DNA from: CAYJXK01 sp964374115
Lineage (GTDB): Bacteria > Patescibacteriota > Patescibacteriia > Magasanikbacterales > UBA922
DNA: 6,427 nucleotides
NCBI GenBank assembly: GCA_964374115.1
Contig: CAYJXK010000040.1
Location: 1 to 6,427 of the forward strand
Direction: 5' to 3'
In this document: in pieces, positions 1-5,687 of the stretch
Position numbering within the stretch: the stretch's first letter is position 1
Layout of the letters: each line of letters opens with the position of its first letter
Notes under the pieces: generated by a model
What the model saw: only the letters and a program-made list of their open reading frames with translations
Told to the model about the DNA's origin: nothing
Database searches by the model: none
Program-made: the position numbers and the translations under genes

Positions 1-122
1 AACTATCTAAATAGTGAATTTAGAGTATAAGATTACTTGTTTATATCTTACTTGCACTATTCTAATATTGATCCCGTCACTAGAATAAGGAAAAACTGTA
101 TTCTAATGGCTAGAATAAACAA
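1..122. other. Non-coding AT-rich stretch with two small palindromes
   Basis: No convincing gene is seen here. The stretch lies just beyond the capA stop codon. It contains the heptamer TATTCTA and its complement TAGAATA alternating at 58-64, 81-87, 99-105 and 111-117, so it can form two small hairpins. Their role is unknown; they may be 3' end signals of the minus-strand gene run. Confidence 0.5.
92..117 (-). terminator. Weak candidate terminator after capA
   Basis: Read on the minus strand, a 7-bp AT-rich stem (TATTCTA at 117-111 pairing with TAGAATA at 105-99) around a 5-nt loop is followed within 3 nt by a run of five Ts. It lies 6 nt past the capA stop codon, the expected place for the end of the operon. 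The stem is short and contains one G-C pair, so termination would be weak; it may be only part of the palindrome cluster. Confidence 0.3.
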
Positions 123-1265
123 TTACCGTAGTATACCTCCTCTTATCCCCTCCCTCGCCCCTTCCTCTACAATCGACACCTTTGCCAAAGACTCCAAAAT
201 TTTCTTTTTCACGTCTTCGGACGCGAGCGCGGGCTGGCTTTGTTTGCTGATTTCAACGGGAAATAATTCAAATGAAAGTTTCGGCTTGTCTTCTTCTTTT
301 GTAACTGTCATTCCGACGGTGAGTCCTTGCGTGGTCTCTTCGGAAAAATATTGATCAAAAATGAAATTACCGAGACTATAAAAGATAACTTTGTCTTTGT
401 ACTCCTCAATCGGCTGAATCACGTGTGGATGGGCGCCAAAGATGACATCGGCGCCAGCGTCGATAAACGCGTGCGCTTCTTTTTTCTGCGCGGCCGACGG
501 ATGCGTGGTCACATATTCATTTCCCCAATGCGGCATGACGATTACTACATCTACGATTGGATCCAACCGCTCAATCTCGTCTACCACATCAGACAATCCT
601 TTCTCAACAAGTTGATGGTAACCAATGAGCGCGAACGAGATATTTTGTTTCTCGGTAGTTGTTGAAATGAATCCGATAAAATTATTTGGATCGCCAAAAA
701 ATGTGATGCTTTCTTCGCGAAGAAATTGTCGTGTTTGATCCAATCCTTTTTTACCAAAATTGGTGGTGTGATTATTGGCCAAACTGAGAAATTCAAAATT
801 CTGACGCAACGGCTGCACAAACTCAGAGGAAAAGGTGAAAACGAGCCGATTTCCGCCGGTGCCATTGGCAACAGACTTTGAGGTGGTAATTGGACCTTCC
901 AAATTCCCTAGACGCAGATCCCAATCGTCGAGGAACGAAGAAATTTTTTCAAATGGAAACGTATAATCCCCGGCTTTTTGCGTATGCAAATAGACACTGC
1001 GATCAAGCATCATGTCGCCAACAGCGAGGAGAGAGAAACGCGGAATTTCGATAGGCGGATTATCAACAGACTGTACGGACAACGCATGCACCTCCTGTAG
1101 AGACGCATTGTATGCGTCTCCATTGCTATGCATCTCTTTGCCATACGTCTCTACATTGCAATATATCTCTAGACAATGTTCAACGAGAAAAGAAGATAAT
1201 CCAAGGGTAAAGACGACAGTCGCGAGACAAACAGCGAGAAAAATATATCTAATATGTCTAGTCAT
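123..1265 (-). CDS. CapA family (PGA_cap) membrane-anchored protein with in-frame REP insert
   Basis: This 380-residue protein belongs to the CapA/poly-gamma-glutamate-synthesis family, whose catalytic part has a metallophosphatase-like fold. Residues 7-28 form one hydrophobic segment, so the protein is probably anchored with its catalytic domain outside the membrane. Family motifs are present in order: AVGDMMLDR at 81-89, NLEGP at 121-125, LANNHTTNFG near 162-171, PHWGNEY at 245-251, GAHPHVIQPIE at 277-287 and YSLGNFIFDQ at 296-305. Metal-ligand candidates include D84, N165, H166, H246, H279 and H281. Residues 32-57, between anchor and domain, are encoded by a tandem palindromic repeat shared with the upstream aldehyde dehydrogenase gene. 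The start codon overlaps the TGA of the RAYT gene (ATGA), so translation may be coupled. The exact substrate is unknown; capsule or other surface polymer work is inferred from the family. Confidence 0.9.
   Translation of the reverse strand: MTRHIRYIFLAVCLATVVFTLGLSSFLVEHCLEIYCNVETYGKEMHSNGDAYNASLQEVHALSVQSVDNPPIEIPRFSLLAVGDMMLDRSVYLHTQKAGDYTFPFEKISSFLDDWDLRLGNLEGPITTSKSVANGTGGNRLVFTFSSEFVQPLRQNFEFLSLANNHTTNFGKKGLDQTRQFLREESITFFGDPNNFIGFISTTTEKQNISFALIGYHQLVEKGLSDVVDEIERLDPIVDVVIVMPHWGNEYVTTHPSAAQKKEAHAFIDAGADVIFGAHPHVIQPIEEYKDKVIFYSLGNFIFDQYFSEETTQGLTVGMTVTKEEDKPKLSFELFPVEISKQSQPALASEDVKKKILESLAKVSIVEEGAREGIRGGILR
1095..1172 (-). repeat. Tandem REP-like array inside capA, protein-coding
   Basis: Read on the minus strand, the array consists of four degenerate direct units of 18, 18, 15 and 15 nt, followed by the closing inverted half GCGTCTCTACA. 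The best-preserved unit is GGAGACGCATACAAT. The units encode LEIYCN, VETYGK, EMHSN and GDAYN, then ASLQ (capA residues 32-57). On the plus strand, GAGACGCAT (1100-1108) pairs with ATGCGTCTC (1112-1120) around 3 nt, and GTAGAGACGCAT (1097-1108) can instead pair with ATACGTCTCTAC (1143-1154) through one wobble pair. Copies at 1813-1839 and 2003-2045 share the same sequence. Confidence 0.93.
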
Positions 1266-1801
1266 ATGTTGGCAAATAACTCATCCTCTTCCCATTTTTC
1301 TGAATTTTCTTGGATGTACTTTTGAATTCTACCAAACTCGAGCTCGTCACGAATAATATGTTCATGGTAACGGGATTGCCATGAAAAATATCCCTCCCCA
1401 TATGCAGCTTTTATTCGTGATGTCGTTGCCCCTTTTAAACCTCGAATAATTGATGCGAGATTATTCCGTTGCGGTCCAAAAATATTTTTATATTCTATCG
1501 ATTGTTGTACGTTGTCTTTCGTAATATGCACAATTAAATGTACGTGATTCGGCATAACTACAAATTGTTCCAATTGTATGTCAGGCCTCATCAACCCTGT
1601 CTTCTGTATTTCATGATACACGATCTGTCCGACAGGTGACAACTTCATTTGTTTATTTATGATTTCTCCAAAGAAACATACTCGACCTTTTATGCATATG
1701 GTGACAAAATAATGGGCGCTCAACCCATAATCCCAACCGACCAATCGGGTGCTTGAGATACGGTATTTATTTCTATACAGTTGCCCTCCTTCTGTAATCA
1801 T
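1262..1801 (-). CDS. REP-associated tyrosine transposase (RAYT, Y1_Tnp/HUH family)
   Basis: This 179-residue protein is related to the IS200/IS605 single-strand transposases. RAYTs cut and join single-stranded REP hairpins next to a GTAG or similar tetranucleotide. The N-terminal RLVGWDYGLSAHYFVTICIK (20-39) is the usual RAYT opening. The metal-binding HUH motif is MPNHVHLIVHI (83-93; H86 and H88). GLKGATTSRI (121-130) and WQSRYHEHIIRDE (141-153) are also family-typical; Y145 is the likely nucleophile, with Y162 as an alternative. Length is normal and no frameshift is seen, so the gene could be active. A perfect REP-like hairpin begins 11 nt upstream of the ATG, no Shine-Dalgarno sequence is visible, and the stop overlaps the capA start by 4 nt. 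The hairpin may limit expression; that is inference. Confidence 0.93.
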   Translation of the reverse strand: MITEGGQLYRNKYRISSTRLVGWDYGLSAHYFVTICIKGRVCFFGEIINKQMKLSPVGQIVYHEIQKTGLMRPDIQLEQFVVMPNHVHLIVHITKDNVQQSIEYKNIFGPQRNNLASIIRGLKGATTSRIKAAYGEGYFSWQSRYHEHIIRDELEFGRIQKYIQENSEKWEEDELFANI

Positions 1802-1812
1802 AAATGACTATT

Positions 1813-1839
1813 GTAGAGACGCATACAATGCGTCTCTAC
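1813..1839. repeat. Perfect REP-like palindrome between ALDH and RAYT genes
   Basis: GTAGAGACGCAT (1813-1824) and ATGCGTCTCTAC (1828-1839) form a perfect 12-bp stem around a 3-nt loop (ACA). Each strand begins with GTAG, the tetranucleotide typical of REP sequences handled by RAYTs. The palindrome lies just upstream of the RAYT start (1801), and its first bases on the minus strand provide the TAG stop codon of the aldehyde dehydrogenase (1836-1838). Confidence 0.95.
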
Positions 1840-3227
1840 CGAATCCAGACGGTTTTTATATTTACAAACTCCTTGATACCATAAGAACCCAGTTCCCTGC
1901 CATAACCAGATTTTTTAATACCACCAAACGGCAATCGCGGATCAGATTTGACCAGACCATTAATAAAAACACACCCGGCCTCGATTTGAGATATGATTTT
2001 TTGTAGAGACGCATTGCATGCGTCTCCATTGTTATGCGTCTCTACGGGACCGGTCCAAACCGACGCACCCAATCCAAACCGTGAATCATTCGCCACTTGC
2101 ACCGCTTCGTCTTCATCATGAACCACAATCACCGATGCCACTGGCCCAAAAATTTCTTCGTCGTATGCTGGCATGCCTTTGATAACATTTATAAGAATCG
2201 TCGGCGCGTAAAAATAGCCACGTTCTCCCACTCGTTTCCCGCCAGTCAAAATTTTTGCTCCACGCGCGACTGATTCTGCGACTTGTTTTTCAATAGTTTC
2301 TCTTGAAGCCGCGTTCACCAGCGGGCCGACGGTCGTTTTTTCATCCATTGGATTGCCAATGACCGCTGTCTCAAAATGACACTTCAATTTTTCTAAAAAT
2401 TTTTCAGCAATTGATTCCACCAGAATAAACCGCTTCGCGCAAATGCAACTTTGACCGGTATTGATCAGCCGCGCCACTGCTCCAACTTTTGCCGCTTCAT
2501 CACTATCCGCATCCGCTAAAACGATAAACGCGTCACTACCACCCAGTTCGAGCACAGTTTTTTTCATTTCTTCTCCGGCAATTTTGGCAACCTGAGATCC
2601 GGCATATTCACTGCCTGTTACTGTCGCCGCTTTCACCCGTGGGTCGCGAATGACAGATTCCACCGCGCCAGACCCAATTGCCAAATATTGAAAAATGCCT
2701 TCCGGGAATTCGGCTTCATGAAACACCTCTTCAATTTTCATCCCGCACTGCGGCACATTGGACGCGTGTTTGAGCACGCCCACATTTCCGGCCATGGCCG
2801 CTGGTGAGATAAACCGGATCACTTGCCAGAAAGGAAAATTCCATGGCATGACAGCCAAAATAATACCAAGCGGATCGAACTGCACAAAACTTTCTGACGC
2901 GTCAGTCTCAATAACTTCTCGAGCTAAAATTTTCTCGGCCTCGCTCGCGTAATACTCACATACCCAGGCGCATTTTTCGACCTCGGCCTTTGCTTGAGTA
3001 ATCGGTTTTCCCATTTCGAGGGTCGCGAGTCTCCCAATATCAAAAGCATTGGCTTTCAAAATCTCAGCCAGTTTCAACATCTTCTCTTTGCGCTGAAAAA
3101 AAGATGTTTCTTTCCACAACTCAAACGCACTGTGGGCGGTTGCTAATTTTTGATCTAGTTCGGCGGACGTGAGTTCTGGAAACTCGGCTAGGATTTCTTC
3201 GGTTGCAGGATTTTTAGAAATTAACAT
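1836..3227 (-). CDS. NAD(P)-dependent succinate-semialdehyde dehydrogenase (ALDH family) with in-frame REP insert
   Basis: This 463-residue aldehyde dehydrogenase is closest by eye to the Sad/YneI type, which oxidises succinate semialdehyde to succinate. Visible landmarks are PWNFPFWQVIRF (129-139; N130), VLELGGSDAFIVL (225-237; general base E227), NTGQSCICAKRF (256-267; catalytic C261), EIFGPV (358-363) and the C-terminal SDPRLPFGGIKKSGYGREL (428-446). Residues 395-409 are encoded by a REP-like palindrome also found in capA. By comparison with remembered E. coli Sad, the stretch between VWT and IEAG is about 10 residues longer than usual. The insert is far from the catalytic residues, so activity is probably kept. 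The stop codon comes from another copy of the repeat. The gene follows the TPP enzyme gene after an 83-nt hairpin-rich gap, and the two probably act in sequence. Confidence 0.93.
   Translation of the reverse strand: MLISKNPATEEILAEFPELTSAELDQKLATAHSAFELWKETSFFQRKEKMLKLAEILKANAFDIGRLATLEMGKPITQAKAEVEKCAWVCEYYASEAEKILAREVIETDASESFVQFDPLGIILAVMPWNFPFWQVIRFISPAAMAGNVGVLKHASNVPQCGMKIEEVFHEAEFPEGIFQYLAIGSGAVESVIRDPRVKAATVTGSEYAGSQVAKIAGEEMKKTVLELGGSDAFIVLADADSDEAAKVGAVARLINTGQSCICAKRFILVESIAEKFLEKLKCHFETAVIGNPMDEKTTVGPLVNAASRETIEKQVAESVARGAKILTGGKRVGERGYFYAPTILINVIKGMPAYDEEIFGPVASVIVVHDEDEAVQVANDSRFGLGASVWTGPVETHNNGDACNASLQKIISQIEAGCVFINGLVKSDPRLPFGGIKKSGYGRELGSYGIKEFVNIKTVWIR
2003..2045 (-). repeat. 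REP-like palindrome inside the ALDH gene, protein-coding
   Basis: GTAGAGACGCAT (2003-2014) and ATGCGTCTCTAC (2034-2045) are perfect 12-nt inverted repeats. Between them lies an extra inverted core copy, ATGCGTCTCC (2018-2027). On the minus strand the repeat reads as an 18-nt unit, a 15-nt unit and the closing half. It encodes VETHNN, GDACN and ASLQ (ALDH residues 395-409). The capA copy encodes the matching VETYGK...GDAYN, ASLQ in the same phase. Confidence 0.95.
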
Positions 3228-3230
3228 ATG

Positions 3231-3308
3231 TGCGAAATACGAAAGCTACAAAATATACGAAACTACAAATTTACACTTTCGCATGTTTCGTAGTTTTCGT
3301 ATTTCGTA
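3231..3308. repeat. Long imperfect inverted repeat filling the TPP enzyme-ALDH gap
   Basis: The arms at 3231-3249 and 3290-3308 pair over 19 positions (17 Watson-Crick, 2 G-U) around a 40-nt loop. A further copy of the motif TACGAAACTAC lies in the loop at 3256-3266, in direct orientation to TACGAAAGCTAC at 3238-3249. The hairpin spans from 2 nt after the TPP enzyme stop to 3 nt before the ALDH start, so it occupies the entire leader. It differs in sequence from the GAGACGCAT family. It could be a dispersed repeat, an mRNA stabiliser or an attenuator; no T-run follows, so a classical terminator is unlikely. Confidence 0.85.
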
Positions 3309-3310
3309 CA

Positions 3311-4963
3311 TCATAATAAACAAGACTTTTCTTTCAGCTCTCTCGTCAACACCCGATCATTTTCGCTATAATCAATCGGCACGTCTATGAGATGTATTCC
3401 TTTTTTGTCTAGACATTCAGAAAGAACACGGCTAAAATCTTCTGTTTTCTCAACGCGATAGCCCTGCGCGCCGTATGCCTCGGCGTACTTTACAAAATCA
3501 GGATTGCCAAAATCTAATCCAAATGATTCAAAGCCCATCGCGTCTTGTTTCCATTTGATCATGCCATAGCCATTATCACTCAGTATAACAATCACCAAAT
3601 CAAGCCGCAATCGCATGGCCGTTTCCAGTTCCTGCGAATTCATCATAAATCCGCCATCGCCGCAAATGGCCACAACCTTCCGATCTGGATACACCAATTT
3701 TGCGGCCATGGCTGCCGGGAGTCCTGCACCCATGGTCGCCAGCGCATTATCGAGCAGTAGTGTATTTGGTTGATAGGCTTTGTAATTACGCGCAAACCAA
3801 ATTTTATACATGCCATTGTCGAGCGATACGATGCCATCTTCTGGCATGATTGCCCGCACATCACGCACGATTCGTTGTGGGAGCAAAGAAAACTGATCAC
3901 TCCGTTCGTCTCGAGCAATATGTTCTTCAATTTGAATTTTCACTTTTTGAAAATACTCAAAGTCCCAGGCCAAACCCCCTTCCCACCTCCCCAATTTTTC
4001 TTTCATCTGCCAGATGGCATTCGCAATATCGCCGACCACTTCGAGATCAGGGAAATAGACATCATCAACCCGTGCTGAATAAAAATTGATGTGGATGACT
4101 TTTCGCCCATCGCCCTGCCGCATGACAAATGGTGGTTTTTCCACGACATCATGCCCTACATTGATAATAAGATCTGATCGGTCAATCGCGCAATGAAGAA
4201 AATCATTCGATGAGAGCGCGGCGCACCCCAGATACAATGGATGTCTCTCGTCTACCACTCCCTTGCCCATTTGTGTGTTAAAAAAAAGCATCCCGATCTC
4301 ATCAATAAATTCTCGAAGCATTTTGGATGTGAGTTTGCGATTGGCGCCCGCTCCAATGAGAAGAAGCGGGGCGCGAGAAGAACGAATCATCTCGACAGCT
4401 TGGCCGATGGCTTTTTCTTCTGCAATCGGACGACGCACAGGCCGAACAGGAAAGACATCCTCGCCTGTCTCTTCTGCTGCAATATCTTCGGGGAATTCCA
4501 AATGGGTTACGCCAGGGCGCTCTTCTTCGGCCACGCGAAATGCTTCGCGGACAAGTGAAGGAATACGGGTCGCATCCACGACTTGCTTAGTAAATTTTGT
4601 GACTGGCCGAAACATCTCTGTGACCTGTACAATCTGAAAATGTCCTTGTTTGCTTCGTTTGATCGGCTTTTGCCCTGTGATCATCACCATAGGCATACCA
4701 CCGAGCTCCGCATGAGCGGCGGCCGTAACCAAATTGGTAGCCCCTGGGCCAAGCGTAGACAAACAAACGCCTGCTCTCCCAGTGAGTCGTCCGACCGTCG
4801 CGGCCATGAATCCGGCTGCTTGCTCATGGCGACAGATAATAACCCGTATCGACGATTGTCGCAATGATTCCATCAAATCCAAATTCTCCTCCCCTGGCAG
4901 GGCAAATAGATACTCTACGCCTTCATTTTCAAGTGATTTGACGAAAAGATCTGATGCTTTCAT
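3311..4963 (-). CDS. Thiamine-diphosphate enzyme, acetolactate synthase large-subunit type; possible 2-oxoglutarate decarboxylase
   Basis: This 550-residue protein has the three-domain layout of the pyruvate oxidase/acetolactate synthase family. The N-terminal pyrimidine-binding domain includes ALPGEENLDLMESL (21-34) and RHEQAAGFMA (45-54), with the ThDP-activating E47, then LSTLGPGATNLVTAAAHAEL (68-87). A central domain follows, and the C-terminal domain holds the ThDP-Mg motif from GDGG (435-438) to SDNGYG (462-467). Automatic annotation would say acetolactate synthase. However, no regulatory subunit or other branched-chain gene is nearby, and a succinate-semialdehyde-dehydrogenase-type gene follows. 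In cyanobacteria, such a pair is a 2-oxoglutarate decarboxylase plus dehydrogenase. That substrate is inferred, not shown. The start overlaps the preceding stop as ATGA and has no Shine-Dalgarno sequence, pointing to translational coupling. Confidence 0.9.
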   Translation of the reverse strand: MKASDLFVKSLENEGVEYLFALPGEENLDLMESLRQSSIRVIICRHEQAAGFMAATVGRLTGRAGVCLSTLGPGATNLVTAAAHAELGGMPMVMITGQKPIKRSKQGHFQIVQVTEMFRPVTKFTKQVVDATRIPSLVREAFRVAEEERPGVTHLEFPEDIAAEETGEDVFPVRPVRRPIAEEKAIGQAVEMIRSSRAPLLLIGAGANRKLTSKMLREFIDEIGMLFFNTQMGKGVVDERHPLYLGCAALSSNDFLHCAIDRSDLIINVGHDVVEKPPFVMRQGDGRKVIHINFYSARVDDVYFPDLEVVGDIANAIWQMKEKLGRWEGGLAWDFEYFQKVKIQIEEHIARDERSDQFSLLPQRIVRDVRAIMPEDGIVSLDNGMYKIWFARNYKAYQPNTLLLDNALATMGAGLPAAMAAKLVYPDRKVVAICGDGGFMMNSQELETAMRLRLDLVIVILSDNGYGMIKWKQDAMGFESFGLDFGNPDFVKYAEAYGAQGYRVEKTEDFSRVLSECLDKKGIHLIDVPIDYSENDRVLTRELKEKSCLL

Positions 4964-5277
4964 ATTGCCGTTTCAATCTTCGACGCCACAATAAAATCAT
5001 TTTCTGAGAGTCCACCAATCACGTGTGTCCAAAGTGCAATAGTCACTTTGTTGTAATGAATAGAAATATCCGGATGATGACCTTCTTGTTCAGCAATGTC
5101 AGCGACCTGATTGACAAACACCATCGATTCTTTAAAATCTTTGAACGAAAACTCGTGCTGAATTTTTCTGCCAGCCACTACCTGCCAATCAAGTTTCAGT
5201 TGTTCTAAATAGGTGGGGATATCTCCACCTTGGATAGGCGGGACACCTCCTTCACAAGGAGTACAATGTGTTTTCAT
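4960..5277 (-). CDS. phhB: Pterin-4a-carbinolamine dehydratase
   Basis: This 105-residue protein matches the pterin-4a-carbinolamine dehydratase family over its full length. These enzymes dehydrate 4a-hydroxytetrahydropterin during pterin cofactor recycling, and are also found in bacteria without aromatic amino-acid hydroxylases. It opens with CTPCEGGVPPI (5-15), typical of the family. The catalytic signature EGHHPDISIHYNKV (65-78; H67, H68, D70) is followed by LWTHVIGGLSENDF (82-95; H85). The frame stays open upstream to 5520, but that extension runs through the pyrophosphohydrolase gene and lacks family similarity; the ATG at 5277 gives the normal family length and start. It lies 10 nt after the upstream gene and overlaps the TPP enzyme gene by 4 nt. 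No hydroxylase gene is in view, so its partner is unknown. Confidence 0.93.
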   Translation of the reverse strand: MKTHCTPCEGGVPPIQGGDIPTYLEQLKLDWQVVAGRKIQHEFSFKDFKESMVFVNQVADIAEQEGHHPDISIHYNKVTIALWTHVIGGLSENDFIVASKIETAI

Positions 5278-5287
5278 ATGGAGACTT

Positions 5288-5653
5288 CTATTTCTTATTC
5301 GTGTGCTTCCCAAAAAATTCAGAGACGGGATATTTGATGGCGTTCTTTTTGAGTTTCGTTTCGACTGCTTCGCCCGCATCAATCCCAGTGGCATTTGCGA
5401 ACTCAATAAGATACACAAACACATCTGCAAGCTCATCGGAGACATCTTCTTTGTGTGTTTTGAGATATTCGAGTATCTCCTCATCCGTCTTCCACTGAAC
5501 ATGTTCCAAAAGTTCACCAAGTTCGATCATGGCAGACAATGCCAGATCTTTGGGATTTTGATATTTTTGCCAATTTCGTTCATCCACAAACGCCTGCACC
5601 TTTTTGCACAATTCTTGAAAATCAGGCATACTTTGTAGGTGTGAGCTTATCAT
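5288..5653 (-). CDS. MazG-like nucleotide pyrophosphohydrolase
   Basis: This 121-residue all-alpha protein resembles the short MazG/dCTP-pyrophosphatase group, which hydrolyses (d)NTPs to monophosphates and pyrophosphate, often to clear damaged or unwanted nucleotides. Metal-binding motifs are visible: E44-x-x-E47 in LALSAMIELGELLEHVQW (37-54), and E74-x-x-D77 in EDVSDELADVFVYLIEF (69-85). KYPV near 107-110 is also family-typical. Two starts are possible: the ATG at 5653, or the internal ATG at 5629 (residue 9), which fits the usual family start PDFQEL slightly better. Neither has a clear Shine-Dalgarno sequence. It is the first gene of the minus-strand run, 10 nt before the pterin dehydratase gene. 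The true substrate cannot be read from the sequence. Confidence 0.88.
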   Translation of the reverse strand: MISSHLQSMPDFQELCKKVQAFVDERNWQKYQNPKDLALSAMIELGELLEHVQWKTDEEILEYLKTHKEDVSDELADVFVYLIEFANATGIDAGEAVETKLKKNAIKYPVSEFFGKHTNKK

Positions 5654-5658
5654 ATTTC

Positions 5659-5687
5659 ATCTTAATCTAATTTGATATGGAAATCAA
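5659..5687 (-). promoter_or_regulatory. Candidate promoter of the minus-strand gene run
   Basis: On the minus strand, TTGATT (5687-5682) and TAAGAT (5664-5659) are 17 nt apart, a sigma70-like arrangement. The first transcribed base would fall at about 5652-5653, almost exactly on the first ATG of the pyrophosphohydrolase, giving a leaderless mRNA or a roughly 23-nt leader to the internal ATG at 5629. The boxes lie partly in the start of the divergent DUF1761 pseudogene. In AT-rich DNA such matches arise often by chance. Confidence 0.4.

Larger units (their letters stand above)
1095..1839 (-). mobile_element. RAYT gene bracketed by its REP-like palindromes
   Basis: A RAYT transposase gene is bracketed by copies of one palindrome family: a perfect hairpin (1813-1839) 11 nt before its start codon, and a tandem copy (1095-1172) about 90 nt past its stop, inside capA. 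Palindromes headed by GTAG next to a RAYT gene are the known hallmark of REP sequences and their transposase. The boundaries are an inference: the left copy lies in capA, so this may be a transposase and its substrates rather than a discrete transposon. No target-site duplication is seen. Confidence 0.6.

Noticed and set aside
37..354. Plus-strand ORF over the end of capA
   Set aside because: It is antisense to well-supported CapA motifs and its composition is that of a shadow frame.
1095..2045. CRISPR array formed by the GAGACGCAT repeats
   Set aside because: The copies are palindromic, unevenly spaced, have no regular unique spacers, and lie within unrelated genes; no cas gene is present.
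4241..4637. Two overlapping plus-strand ORFs antisense to the ThDP enzyme
   Set aside because: Both lack recognisable motifs and lie opposite a strongly supported enzyme gene.
5278..5520. N-terminal extension of the pterin dehydratase frame to 5520
   Set aside because: It runs antiparallel in phase through the pyrophosphohydrolase gene on the same strand, shows no family similarity, and the protein from 5277 already has the full family length.
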